Assembly (NCBI GenBank): GCA_018650845.1
Contig: JABIFF010000022.1
Location: 144,825-208,824, forward strand
Length of the DNA: 64,000 nucleotides
Origin: Chloroflexota bacterium
GTDB taxonomy: Bacteria; Chloroflexota; Dehalococcoidia; Lucifugimonadales; Lucifugimonadaceae
Direction of reading: 5' to 3'
The position numbers and the translations under genes were made by a program. A model generated the notes under the pieces. The model worked only from the letters and a program-made list of their open reading frames with translations, was not told the origin of the DNA and did no database searches. This document shows, piece after piece, positions 25,599 to 34,765 of this stretch; the first letter of the stretch is position 1; the number at the start of each line of letters is the position of its first letter.

Positions 25599-26903
25599 AT
25601 GAAAGGCAACGTTCTACCCATGGCTATGTCTATGGCTGGCCCACTAGAGGGAATCAGAGTTCTCGAATTCGGCAGTTTCGTTGCCGGACCGTGGGCAGGG
25701 CAGCTGCTGGCCGATATGGGTGCTGACGTCGTCAAAATCGAACCTCCAGTTGGCGATCCATGGCGACACGCCACTTCGTTTGCCAAGAACGAAAGTCGAG
25801 TGTTCATTCCTCTCAACAGAGGCACACGCAGCATCTGTCTGGATCTAAAACAAGACTCAGCTCGTGCCGCCTTACGCAAACTCATCGAATCTGCCGACGG
25901 CATCATTTCGAACAATCGATCAGACACCGCTAAAAAACTTGGAATCGACTACGAATCTGTAGCGAAAATCAATCCAAAACTCGTGTATGTCGATATCACC
26001 GCCTACGGCTCAAAAGGCACGATGGCCGATATGCCAGGCTTCGATCTAATCGTTCAGGGCTACACAGGTGCAGTTGCAAGCGAAGGCAAAATCACAAAAA
26101 ACGGCCAACCGGAAGTCGTTTGGTCATCCTCGTACATCGATTTCTCAACGGGATACGCTGCCGCCAATGGCATCATGGCGGGAATAATCGGCCGTGGTAA
26201 AACCGGCGAAGGTCAACTCGTATCAACCAGCCTGTTAGCGAACGCTGTTGCAATGCAAACGCTCAGAATTTCCGATGTAGAAGGTCTTCCGGCTCCAGCG
26301 AAGACATGGTTTGAAAACGAACGCCCCAAACTAATCGCAAACGGTGCTAGCTACGAAGAAATTCAAGATAGCTATCAGATGGCAGTCAGGCCGCTAATCT
26401 ACCGCTGCTACTACCGTGCGTATAAAACTCTCGATGGCGGATTAGCACTTGGCACGTTGGCTGTTCACGCACGAGCACGCTTACTAGATGTGTTCGGACT
26501 CGAAGACCCACGTGTTACCGATCCCTCCTACGACGATTCAACGCCTGAAGCGGTTCAGCATGGGCACGATCTGGTAGCAAAATTCGAAGAAATATTTGCC
26601 AGCAAGACCACCGATCACTGGTTCGAAGAACTTCGTTCGCATGACATTCCATGCGAGCCGATCAGATTTATCGAAGAAATGGTCGACGACGAACAGGTGC
26701 TTGCGAACGATTATGTGGTCGAACTCGATCACCACACGGGTCACAAGGTGCGTACGACAGGACCTGTTCTTCAATTCGGTGCCGGAATGCCAGAACTTAA
26801 AAGTTCACCCTCACTTGGCGAGCACACTGATGAAGTCCTCGGCGATATTGGTTTCTCAGCCGATCAGATCGCAGACTTACGTAGTGAAGGCTCAGTTGGA
26901 TAG
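25599..26903 (+). CDS. CaiB/BaiF (class III) CoA-transferase
   Basis: A 434-residue family III CoA-transferase, moving CoA between carboxylic acids. The N-terminal block GPLEGIRVLEFGSFVAGPWAGQ and ADMGADVVKIEPPVGDPWR are standard; the catalytic Asp is in DMPGFDLIVQ; the C-terminal SLGEHTDEVL is also typical. Acceptor and donor acids are unknown; formyl-CoA, succinyl-CoA or carnitine-type activities are all possible. Several in-frame ATGs occur at the start (25599, 25620, 25626, 25632); MAGPLEGIRV would be the shortest sensible one. It stands alone between a terminator and the hydrolase gene. Confidence 0.93.
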   Translation: MKGNVLPMAMSMAGPLEGIRVLEFGSFVAGPWAGQLLADMGADVVKIEPPVGDPWRHATSFAKNESRVFIPLNRGTRSICLDLKQDSARAALRKLIESADGIISNNRSDTAKKLGIDYESVAKINPKLVYVDITAYGSKGTMADMPGFDLIVQGYTGAVASEGKITKNGQPEVVWSSSYIDFSTGYAAANGIMAGIIGRGKTGEGQLVSTSLLANAVAMQTLRISDVEGLPAPAKTWFENERPKLIANGASYEEIQDSYQMAVRPLIYRCYYRAYKTLDGGLALGTLAVHARARLLDVFGLEDPRVTDPSYDDSTPEAVQHGHDLVAKFEEIFASKTTDHWFEELRSHDIPCEPIRFIEEMVDDEQVLANDYVVELDHHTGHKVRTTGPVLQFGAGMPELKSSPSLGEHTDEVLGDIGFSADQIADLRSEGSVG

Positions 26904-26954
26904 CTGATTCATTGTCATCGGTTCTTGGCACAGCTACGAGAGTAAGCTGCCAAC

Positions 26955-27764
26955 ATGCGCAGCGTTATTCCTAAACAGCTAAACCCGTTCGCTTGGCTCG
27001 AACGAAAGGCGCTATTCGCGCCAGAGCGCTCGTTCCGCGGTAATCCCGACCACGTGGGGCTCGAATACGCCGACATCTTCCCTGTTGCTAACGACGGTGT
27101 GAGACTCCATGGCTGGCACATGCCTGCTTCGGCGTCTTCAGAATCCCGCAATGCCGTTTGGCTGATACTTCATGGCAACGGCGGGAATATCAGCGTACGA
27201 CTCGATCAGTACAAGGCGATTCGAGACCGCTACGGCGCTTCGATCATCGCTATCGACTATCGCGGTTACGGCAAAAGCGAGGGTAAGCCCTCTGAAAGCG
27301 GTTTTTACGCTGATGCACTGGCGGCTTACGAATTTCTCAAAGCTACGTACCCAGAAAACAAAAAAATCGTGTTTGGACGTTCTATGGGTGGAGCTGTAGC
27401 GTCGCAACTTGTCTCGGTAGTCACGCCCAATGCGCTAATACTTGAGGCTTCAATATCGTCGATGCCAGAAATAGTTCGAGAACGAGCGCCATGGACTCAC
27501 TATTCGCCGGCTCGATTCATGGTGCGCTCAAAGTTCGAAACAACGTCGCACGTAGCTAGCAACTCGGTTCCAAAGCTGATTCTTCATGGTGACGCCGATC
27601 AAACCGTTTCGTACCAACATTCCGAACGAATCTTCGCTGCTGCTACCGATCCAAAGCAGTTGGAAATCATCCCAAATGGCGATCACGATGGACTCGATCT
27701 GGTCGATCCCGAGCGCTATCACACGGTCGTTAGCGAGTTTCTACGTGAGCACGACGCGCTATGA
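26955..27764 (+). CDS. Alpha/beta hydrolase (BEM46-like)
   Basis: A 269-residue serine hydrolase. The oxyanion region is HGNGGNIS, the nucleophile elbow GRSMGGAVA, the acid Asp lies in HGDADQTVSY and the His in NGDHDGLD. IDYRGYGKSEGKPSE is typical of the BEM46/ABHD13-type subgroup. These enzymes hydrolyse esters, thioesters or amides, with substrate unknown here. The N-terminal 30 residues include no clear membrane anchor. It ends 6 bp inside the stop region of the convergent small gene. Confidence 0.88.
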   Translation: MRSVIPKQLNPFAWLERKALFAPERSFRGNPDHVGLEYADIFPVANDGVRLHGWHMPASASSESRNAVWLILHGNGGNISVRLDQYKAIRDRYGASIIAIDYRGYGKSEGKPSESGFYADALAAYEFLKATYPENKKIVFGRSMGGAVASQLVSVVTPNALILEASISSMPEIVRERAPWTHYSPARFMVRSKFETTSHVASNSVPKLILHGDADQTVSYQHSERIFAAATDPKQLEIIPNGDHDGLDLVDPERYHTVVSEFLREHDAL

Positions 27765-28223
27765 GCTTCGTCGAACGGGGTTGATTTGCTCGAATGGCGG
27801 AAGGAACGGCTTCCCTGTCACGCCAGAATCGTAAACCGGGCGGGCAGGTTTCTTCTGCCCCATCGAACGGCTAGGCCCTGTAGGTCGAAATTCATCCAGC
27901 ACCGTCACGGTCACTGTTTCCAGTCGAATTCCGTCTTCTCGATGCTTCGCCAGATTATCGAGTGCGACATCAGACAATCCTGAATCAGGTCGCTGTTCGT
28001 CAGGGAATTTTCGAAGGCAGTCACGTTCACCCACCAGCGCAGGTCGCGGTGTTGCCGTGCTGCATGTATGAGCCCAGGGACACATATATGCGATGCACAT
28101 CGTAGTTTCGCCAACGGATGGAGCACCCGCTGTAGCAAGTCCGATTCGTGCCAAAGCATCGCGCTGAACTCGACGCAGCTTGCGTCGTCTTCGATCTATC
28201 CAGCTTTTAGGAAGTCCAGCCAT
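27759..28223 (-). CDS. Hypothetical small cysteine-containing protein
   Basis: A 154-residue frame with codon use like its neighbours (GAT, GAA, CGA), but no family I recognise. It is basic at the N-terminus (DRRRRKLRRVQRD) and has four cysteines (MCIAYMCPWAHTC and GERDC). The middle has acidic LSDVALDNLAKHRED and a beta-like VTVTVLDEF. No clear ribosome site precedes the ATG, and the last codons overlap the neighbouring hydrolase stop. It may be real or a chance frame; I put it just above even. Confidence 0.5.
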   Translation of the reverse strand: MAGLPKSWIDRRRRKLRRVQRDALARIGLATAGAPSVGETTMCIAYMCPWAHTCSTATPRPALVGERDCLRKFPDEQRPDSGLSDVALDNLAKHREDGIRLETVTVTVLDEFRPTGPSRSMGQKKPARPVYDSGVTGKPFLPPFEQINPVRRSS

Positions 28224-28247
28224 GTACCAATTCGTGTTTCAAGTGAT

Positions 28248-28303
28248 GAGACTAAATCGTGACACACCCCAGCATTGAACGCCGAAGCTGGGTGTCACGT
28301 CTC
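28248..28303. repeat. Long imperfect hairpin in the 28.2-28.7 kb gap
   Basis: CGTGACAC-ACC-CCAGC (28258-28273) pairs with GCTGGGTGTCACG (28287-28299), with a 3-nt bulge, and the stem can extend through GAGAC/GTCTC (28248-28303). No T tract follows on either strand. It may be a terminator-like structure or part of a decayed mobile repeat. The 520-bp gap it sits in also holds the family A and B repeats listed separately. Confidence 0.5.
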
Positions 28304-28371
28304 AAACTACCCGTTCCGTAAATCTACACGGGATCGTGTCGGTAAGTCTCGCCAGTATCACGACGTTTCAA

Positions 28372-28450
28372 CTGTGATTGCGAGAAGTTCGATAACGGCC
28401 TGCCCTGAGCAACGTCGAATGGGTGGCAATCAACAACTCTGAGCAACGTT
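28372..28450. repeat. Degraded family A repeat end
   Basis: GTGATTGCGAGAAGTTCGA, later GGTGGCAATCAACAACTCTGAGCAACG, matches the left end of the family A elements at 43678 and 48555, with an internal insertion. No matching right end was found nearby, so this is a solo end. Confidence 0.6.
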
Positions 28451-28479
28451 ACTATCGACTCCAGCCACTAATATTCAAT

Positions 28480-28594
28480 TGTCATTCTGAATTCATTTCA
28501 GAATCTCTCTCACCCTTGCAGCGGAACACTTATCACAAGCCATCCACTCGCTGCTATGAAGGTAGAAAGATCCTGAAATGAATTCAGGACGACA
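28480..28594. repeat. MITE-like inverted-repeat element, family B
   Basis: The left end TTGTCATTCTGAATTCATTT and the right end GATCCTGAAATGAATTCAGG...GACA are imperfect complements enclosing about 60 bp. The same ends flank the elements at 2050 and 40066. It overlaps the first codons of the track ORF at 28578, which argues that the JAMM gene starts later. Confidence 0.75.
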
Positions 28595-28745
28595 TTGTGG
28601 GCAAATACGAACCAGCCCTACCCGTGTACACCGTCGTCCTATCCACCGGCATCTCACCCACACAAAACCAAATCATCGATACAATTTCACTTGCGAGTAC
28701 ACGCGAATTGCCGCATCTCTCGCTGAAAACAATCAGGAAAAAAAC

Positions 28746-29231
28746 TTGCCTACGCCCGAACCGATCGAAGTTCCACGAGCAGCCCTCGAAGAGATCTTTA
28801 AGCACGCTCGAGAGTCGTTCCCAGACGAATGCTGCGGATGGCTCACTGGCGACAAGGATTCGAATACGGCAGGTGGCGTACGAACGGCGATCAACGCTTA
28901 CGAGCCTGAAACCCACCCAACCGCCAAAGATCGCTCAGCACAAACTGCGTTTGTGATCTCAGACAGCGATCTACTCGATCTGAACAAGACGCTCGACGAT
29001 GACGTTCGCCCACGCATCATCTACCACTCGCACCCGAACGGCCGAGCGTACTTTTCGCCAACCGACAAGGCGAATGCTGCCGACCCGTGGGGCGATGGTC
29101 CCGCCTACCCGGTCAACCAGATCGTAGTCGGTATCGATGGCGACCGAGTAGTCGAAGCTCGACAGTTCACTTGGGACGACGATGCGGGCGATTTTGTCGA
29201 GATCGCTGAGTACGACGGGCTAGATATCTAG
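28746..29231 (+). CDS. JAMM/MPN-type metalloprotease, Mec-like
   Basis: A 161-residue zinc isopeptidase-like enzyme. Zinc and catalytic residues are Glu28 (FPDECCG), His94 and His96 in HSHP, Ser104 and Asp107 in SPTD, making the complete E...HxHx7SxxD pattern. Bacterial stand-alone members such as Mec+ cleave sulfur-carrier protein adducts in cysteine or cofactor synthesis. No sulfur-carrier gene is next to it here. The start is TTG at 28746 with AGGA about 9 nt upstream; the track's ATG at 28578 lies in a repeat element. It converges with the SDR gene, overlapping 4 bp. Confidence 0.85.
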   Translation: MPTPEPIEVPRAALEEIFKHARESFPDECCGWLTGDKDSNTAGGVRTAINAYEPETHPTAKDRSAQTAFVISDSDLLDLNKTLDDDVRPRIIYHSHPNGRAYFSPTDKANAADPWGDGPAYPVNQIVVGIDGDRVVEARQFTWDDDAGDFVEIAEYDGLDI

Positions 29232-30055
29232 CGTTCGGTTATCACGCCGCCGTTGATGTTCACCGATTGGCCAGTGATGTAGCCAGCACGGGGACTGCAC
29301 AAGAATCCGATCAGTTCGCCGACTTCTTCGTCAGACCCTGCACGGCGAAGTGGAACTTCAGCAATTCGAGCGTCCCACTTATCTGTTCTGCCCATAGGAT
29401 CGAGTCGTGAAGTCTCGGTTAGCCCCGGACACACGCTGTTTACCGTGATTGCGTGCTTACCAATTTCTTTGGATAACGCCTGAGTAAATCCGTCGACTGC
29501 GAAGTTCGCCGCGTTGTACGCACTCGTGTTGGCTCGGCCGCTTTTACCCATCGTCGACGATAGATTCACGATGCGACCGCCATCGCCTTGTTTAATCATC
29601 TGAGCAGCGGCGGCACGACATGCGTAGAACGTTCCCATGACTTTCACATCGACAACCGTTTTGAAGACGTCGGCCTTCAAATCCAGCACTGAAACACGAT
29701 CGTTGCCGTACGGAGCAGCCGCGTTATTCACGATGATGTCGACTCGACCGAACTCAGCGACCGTGTCATCAATCATTTTCTGCACGTCGTCTTCATCAGC
29801 GACGTTCGAAACCAGCGGGAGCGCTTTCACGCCGTACGATTCGATTTGCTCAGCGGTCGATTGAATATCGCGCCACCCAGCGTCTTTTTCGTCTTGAGGA
29901 AACGTGCTGGGGTCTCGACCTGTGCCGGTTACAACTACATTGGCGCCCATTCGAGCAAGGACTACGGCAGTACCGCGGCCGATACCTCGCATGCGCCCGG
30001 CTCCGGTAACAATTGCTACTTTGCCTTTGAGTTCAGTACCGGCCTGTTCGGTCAT
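29228..30055 (-). CDS. Short-chain dehydrogenase/reductase, catalytic Lys replaced by Asn
   Basis: A classical-length SDR (275 residues) with TGAGRMRGIGRG (cofactor loop), VNNAAAP (structural NNAG-type motif), Ser167 in NLSSTMG and Tyr180. The usual Tyr-x3-Lys becomes YNAAN, so residue 184 is Asn where the catalytic lysine is expected; the codon is clearly AAC. The C-terminus (GYITGQSVNINGGVI) is normal. It resembles FabG-type 3-oxoacyl reductases, but the missing lysine suggests altered or lost activity. Otherwise the protein is intact and well conserved. Confidence 0.88.
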   Translation of the reverse strand: MTEQAGTELKGKVAIVTGAGRMRGIGRGTAVVLARMGANVVVTGTGRDPSTFPQDEKDAGWRDIQSTAEQIESYGVKALPLVSNVADEDDVQKMIDDTVAEFGRVDIIVNNAAAPYGNDRVSVLDLKADVFKTVVDVKVMGTFYACRAAAAQMIKQGDGGRIVNLSSTMGKSGRANTSAYNAANFAVDGFTQALSKEIGKHAITVNSVCPGLTETSRLDPMGRTDKWDARIAEVPLRRAGSDEEVGELIGFLCSPRAGYITGQSVNINGGVITER

Positions 30056-30152
30056 CAGTGCGCCCTTTGGAATTTTTTAATATTCAGGAATTCAGCACAT
30101 TTTGCACGAACATGAGCGTGAATGTGGTGCGAGAGGAGCCTGATCGTCGAAT

Positions 30153-31262
30153 TTAGCGTTTGGGGCGTTCGATCAGTGTTGCTTCGAGTGAAACCAGGAA
30201 CTCGGCATCTCGGACTACAGTTATTTTGACTTCACTGCCGCTCGGATGTTCTCGCAAGAAATCTGTCAGATCTTGTCCACGGGTGATCTCGGTAGTATCG
30301 AGCTGAACGATGATGTCGTCGAGTTCAATTCCAGCATTTGCAGCCGGTGATCCGGGTTCGATCACGGTGACACCGAAACCTTCGCCAACTGGTAACCGCA
30401 AAGCACGTGCAAGTGCTCTAGTCACGTCAACTCCACCAACGCCCAAGAAGCCTGGAGCAGGCACCGGACCTTGCGCAATAAGGCTGTAAGCAGCAGTTTT
30501 GGCGGCATTGATATTGATTGCAAAGCCGATTCGATCGCCAATATTGATCTTCGCAGTGTTGATTCCAACCACTTCGCCGAACATATTAACCAGCGGGCCA
30601 CCAGAGTTACCTTCGTTAATTGCAGCGTCAGTTTGAACCAATCCTGTTAGGTCGCCACCCACTTCACCGACAATCGTCCTATCGAGTGCGCTTACTACGC
30701 CCTTGCTCACCGTCGGACCGCCCCTAAGACCAAGTGCATGACCGATAGCGACGACATCTTCCCCAATACGAAGAGCCTCAGAATCGCCAAATATCGCAGG
30801 CTTGAGCCCGTCTCGTGGCGCCACCTTGACGATCGCTAAATCCAGAAGCGGATCACGTCTAAATAGCTCGCCCTCAGCCACTGAGCCATCTTCGAACGCC
30901 ACGGTAATAGTCACAGCGCCTTCGACAACGTGCCAGTTCGTGAGAATCAGGCCTTCTTCATCGAGAATAACGCCTGTTCCAACGCCTTGTCCTCGCCCTA
31001 GATCAACAGCGATTTGAACTACAGATGGCGTTAGAAGTTCGACTAATTCCGGCGTTGAAAGCGGCTGATCGCTGTTATCTCGATTTACAGGTGTCGGAGT
31101 TAGAACCGCAGTGGCTTTGGCCGCAACGTTAGTCGAATCTGGGCTACCCGAATCTCCAGAATCCGAGATGGATTCAAAACTCGTGCAGCCTACGACGACA
31201 ATCGCCACGGCAATTGCAACGAGAGCGATATTTAGTAGCTTCGGGAGGCGAATAAGAGTCAA
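30153..31262 (-). CDS. HtrA/DegP-family serine protease lipoprotein
   Basis: A 369-residue exported trypsin-like protease for protein quality control outside the membrane. A lipobox (VVVGC, Cys26) anchors it; a linker of about 50 residues follows. The catalytic triad is His111 (LTNWHVVEG), Asp141 (LLDLAIVKV) and Ser220 (NEGNSGGPLV). One PDZ domain covers about 270-362 (FGVTVIEPGSPAANAGIELDD, shortened). HtrA proteins with one PDZ are typical of the DegS/HtrA type. It is divergent from the ABC export operon. Confidence 0.93.
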   Translation of the reverse strand: MTLIRLPKLLNIALVAIAVAIVVVGCTSFESISDSGDSGSPDSTNVAAKATAVLTPTPVNRDNSDQPLSTPELVELLTPSVVQIAVDLGRGQGVGTGVILDEEGLILTNWHVVEGAVTITVAFEDGSVAEGELFRRDPLLDLAIVKVAPRDGLKPAIFGDSEALRIGEDVVAIGHALGLRGGPTVSKGVVSALDRTIVGEVGGDLTGLVQTDAAINEGNSGGPLVNMFGEVVGINTAKINIGDRIGFAININAAKTAAYSLIAQGPVPAPGFLGVGGVDVTRALARALRLPVGEGFGVTVIEPGSPAANAGIELDDIIVQLDTTEITRGQDLTDFLREHPSGSEVKITVVRDAEFLVSLEATLIERPKR

Positions 31263-31396
31263 GGTGATGGTAATGTCTGGGTCGAATAGACCGAATTCCG
31301 TTTTGCCAGCGTATCAAGCGATAGTGCAGACAGTGTGTGGATTTTTGATGCCATAACGGCGATAAACGCTGCATCACATCGTCGACAGCTCCTAGT

Positions 31397-34300
31397 TTGC
31401 GAACGATCAGAGCCTGTACGGAATCATCGAGTACGAATCTGAACTTATTACGACTCATACGAGCCCGGGCTGGATCCGACCCATGGATGGTTGTCGGCTT
31501 GATGCTTGGTGCCTTGTTTGCAACCGCCACCGCAGCGGGAATTCCGCAGTACGCACGTTCACTCGAAATCATCTCGATGCACGCAACCGTCGAAGATGTG
31601 GGCAACATCAACTCAAACGTTCACATCAACACATCCTGGATTCCACTCGCCAACGACGATCACGTGCTCGCCGATGCGGCGGTTCTCTCAGCGGTCGAGA
31701 ACAATCTCGGCGAACTAGTTGTCGATACCACACGCCTCACCAAATCCCGAGAACACTGGTGGGGTCGACTAAACGAACCACTGCGACAAGATTCGCTGGC
31801 TTCGCTTAGTTCATTTCAGTACATCGAAAACTTCGCTGAACATGTCGCCTTTATCGAGGGAACAGCTCCAACCGACTCAATAACCATGGTCGATGGCGAA
31901 CGCACGATAGAAGTCGCAGTACTTCACAAACGTGCACAACTGCTTCAACTCGAGGTTGGCGATGTGATCAACTCGCAGCCAATCGATCTTGGTACAGGAC
32001 TCGTTCGTGCACGAATCACCGGCACCTTTGAACAGACCGACCTCTACGAGGTGTTTTGGTTAGAACTGGGCGAAGCGTATCTGGCTCCTGCCATTGAAGG
32101 ACGCGAGCAGCCGTTAATCATGCTGCCAACAGAAAGTTCGATGTTCAGCATCGTTGCTGAAGCCAACGCCGGGCTGCCTGCTTCGTACGACTGGTTCATC
32201 TATACCGACCAGTCACTTTTGGCGGACAAATCAGTAGCCGATCTTGAAGACGCCTATGGGGGACTTTCCGAACAGCTTGAAGAAGGCATTGCACGTCCAT
32301 TCGTTATCACTGAAATAATTCCTCGGATCGAATCGATGAAGAAGCGCGCGCTATTTGGCAGCATTCCGCTTCTACTCATGGCACTGCTCATCCTCTCCTG
32401 CATCGCGTTCTACCTAACGATGGCAGCGGGTTTGCTGGGTCGCCGTCGAGTAGCTGGATACGTAATTCTTCGCAGCCGAGGGTTTAACGTTCGCCAGCAA
32501 CTCAGAATTCACCTCGCCGAAGCAGCCGTCATTTCATTGCCAGCGGCAATAGTCGCCCCACTGATTTCTTTGGTCGTCATCGCTGCTGTTGGCTACCTTC
32601 CTGCCTACAGTTCGATCACTGATGGCGGCACGATGCCAATCGAACTATCTGCCAAAGCTTGGCTATGGTCGTTCGGAGCAGCCGTGGGAACCGTACTGGT
32701 GGTCACTGCTGCCTCGTCCTTTTGGGATCGATCAACGATCGCATCCGCACGATCATCCGATTCACGACCCGTCGACGAACCGTGGTTCCAGCGCTTTTAC
32801 GTCGATGCCATGCTGATTGGGCTGAGCGGCATCGTCTGGTGGGAAGTCGGCTCACGCAGCAGCGCCCTAACCGCTGATAGGGGTGGAGAGTTTTCTCCCG
32901 ACCTCAGCCTTCTTGCCGCTCCCGTCCTAATCGCAATATCTGGTTCACTTGTGGCACTGAGACTATTTCCGATCATCACTCGCGTATTCGCAAGAGTGGG
33001 GCTAAGGTCAGGGTCGACCTCGCTCGGACTCGGCCTTGCCAGCGTTGCGAGACGACCGTTCTTTCACGGTTGGCCAATGCTGGCGTTTGCCCTTGCGATT
33101 AGCACCGGCATAGTCGCTGGCTCAGTTGTATCGACACTTGAGCGTTCGACCAACGAGCAAGTTTTCTACAGCACCGGGGCCGACATACGAGTCACTACTA
33201 CTGGATCGACAGGCCAAGTAGGGCGAGAACAACTCGAAGAAGTTCGCAATCTAGATTCCATCAACGTCGCAACCCCGGCCATGAGAACAGATGCAACCGT
33301 AGGCACAACCTCACTAGGATCTCAGTTCACGCTACTTACAGTCGACCCAATCGATTTTCAGCAAGTCGCTTGGTTCAGAGACGATTTCACCGATTCGGAA
33401 ACTTCGATACACCAGTTAGTTGATCGATTAGCGGTTCGGGTACTGCCAGATCCCATCGTGATCCCACCCAACGCTTCAGAAATGTCGATTCTGGCTAAAA
33501 ACGAACCGTTCACTCCAAGGCTCGAACTATGGGTCGTCCTGAGAGATGGATTTGGCGATTCGCACACGATCAATATGGGAGAATTCGAGGAAGGGTGGTT
33601 CAGAGGCACAGCTGATTTATCGACCTACCCACAACCGGTCGAAATAACGTCGATTCAAACGTTCATGAAGGTAGGCCCCGATAGTGCACCGCCATCGGAC
33701 GTATTTCTTGACGATCTAATGGTGGATACGCCTGAAACCGTTGGAACTGGGGAGTCTCACCTAGTCATCGATTTCAACGACAACGCATTCTGGACCGGCC
33801 TGCCTACGGCCGAAGGCGAAGACACCGGGTACTCGACCGAAACAGAGCCAGAAATTCCGCAAGACAAGGTCTCAAACGCTGGCGACAGGATTGGCAGAAT
33901 CTCTCTAGGACGAGGAGCTAACGAGGGTGTTCGAGGAATTTACCGAACTGCAACCGATCGACCAATCCCAATATTGGCTAGCCAATCGTTCATCGATCAA
34001 ACCGGAGTGGGAATTCGAAGGCCATTCATAATCAACGTCAAAGGCGGACTCGTTCCAGTCGAAGTGATCGATGTAGTCAACTACTTCCCGACTATCGACC
34101 CAGAAAACGGCCCGTTCGCAGTTGCTGATGTCGATGCCATCGTCAAATTTGTTGAACTGCGCGGTCGCAAAACAATCACACCGAACGAGCTGTTTGCCAG
34201 CGTGAATCCAAGTGAGCTATCCGATCAAGAAATATCTGAAGAAGTTCGTGATGTATTCAGATTGGCACGTATCGATTCGAGAGCAGAACAGATCAATGGC

Positions 34301-34765
34301 ACGTTTGTCGATCCAGTCGCTGTAGCCGGATGGCGAGGTATGAGCATCGTCGCAACTATCGTCGCCGCCCTCGTGGTGCTCATGGCATACGCGGTGTTCC
34401 TAGCCGCCTACTCGCTTAGAACTAAGGGCGATTCCGCTCTAATTTTGGCTCTGGGAGCAAGTTCACGAGACTACTGGGTGAGTACAATCGCCGAGTTATT
34501 TCCAGCCATTATCGTTGGAACTTTGGTAGGGATCGGAACGGGCTTTGCCGTCAGCTCGCTAATGATTGGCTCGATGGCTCACACTGGAACTGGTGAGCAG
34601 TTGCTACCTCCGTTCATATTGCAGACCAACTGGATGCTGCCGATGGTTACAATTGCGGCGATATTTACGATTGTTCTGGCCGGAGTAGTTAATTCAGTTC
34701 GGTCTTTCCGCGAAATTGAAATTGCAGAGATGGCCCGAGAAGGGTTCTCAGCTAGCTCAACATGA
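31397..34765 (+). CDS. Very large FtsX-like ABC permease (1)
   Basis: A 1,122-residue permease of the FtsX/MacB superfamily. It has an N-terminal helix (about 30-50), a large outside domain, a helix cluster near 310-530, a second large outside domain (about 590-970) and three C-terminal helices (about 975-1110). Permeases of this type move no solute through a channel but transmit force to extract or export lipoproteins, peptides or lipids. WFRDDFTDSE is shared with the next gene. It opens a four-gene operon; the next gene overlaps by 4 bp (ATGA). The start is uncertain; the first 25 residues may not be translated. Confidence 0.88.
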   Translation: MRTIRACTESSSTNLNLLRLIRARAGSDPWMVVGLMLGALFATATAAGIPQYARSLEIISMHATVEDVGNINSNVHINTSWIPLANDDHVLADAAVLSAVENNLGELVVDTTRLTKSREHWWGRLNEPLRQDSLASLSSFQYIENFAEHVAFIEGTAPTDSITMVDGERTIEVAVLHKRAQLLQLEVGDVINSQPIDLGTGLVRARITGTFEQTDLYEVFWLELGEAYLAPAIEGREQPLIMLPTESSMFSIVAEANAGLPASYDWFIYTDQSLLADKSVADLEDAYGGLSEQLEEGIARPFVITEIIPRIESMKKRALFGSIPLLLMALLILSCIAFYLTMAAGLLGRRRVAGYVILRSRGFNVRQQLRIHLAEAAVISLPAAIVAPLISLVVIAAVGYLPAYSSITDGGTMPIELSAKAWLWSFGAAVGTVLVVTAASSFWDRSTIASARSSDSRPVDEPWFQRFYVDAMLIGLSGIVWWEVGSRSSALTADRGGEFSPDLSLLAAPVLIAISGSLVALRLFPIITRVFARVGLRSGSTSLGLGLASVARRPFFHGWPMLAFALAISTGIVAGSVVSTLERSTNEQVFYSTGADIRVTTTGSTGQVGREQLEEVRNLDSINVATPAMRTDATVGTTSLGSQFTLLTVDPIDFQQVAWFRDDFTDSETSIHQLVDRLAVRVLPDPIVIPPNASEMSILAKNEPFTPRLELWVVLRDGFGDSHTINMGEFEEGWFRGTADLSTYPQPVEITSIQTFMKVGPDSAPPSDVFLDDLMVDTPETVGTGESHLVIDFNDNAFWTGLPTAEGEDTGYSTETEPEIPQDKVSNAGDRIGRISLGRGANEGVRGIYRTATDRPIPILASQSFIDQTGVGIRRPFIINVKGGLVPVEVIDVVNYFPTIDPENGPFAVADVDAIVKFVELRGRKTITPNELFASVNPSELSDQEISEEVRDVFRLARIDSRAEQINGTFVDPVAVAGWRGMSIVATIVAALVVLMAYAVFLAAYSLRTKGDSALILALGASSRDYWVSTIAELFPAIIVGTLVGIGTGFAVSSLMIGSMAHTGTGEQLLPPFILQTNWMLPMVTIAAIFTIVLAGVVNSVRSFREIEIAEMAREGFSASST

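Noticed and set aside
27843-27862. Hairpin GGGCAG-N7-CTGCCC
   Set aside because: It lies within a probable coding frame and has no T tract, so it is not a convincing terminator.
28578-28745. First 56 codons of the track ORF of the JAMM gene
   Set aside because: They overlap a family B repeat and have unusual His/Arg/Thr content; the TTG at 28746 has a ribosome site.
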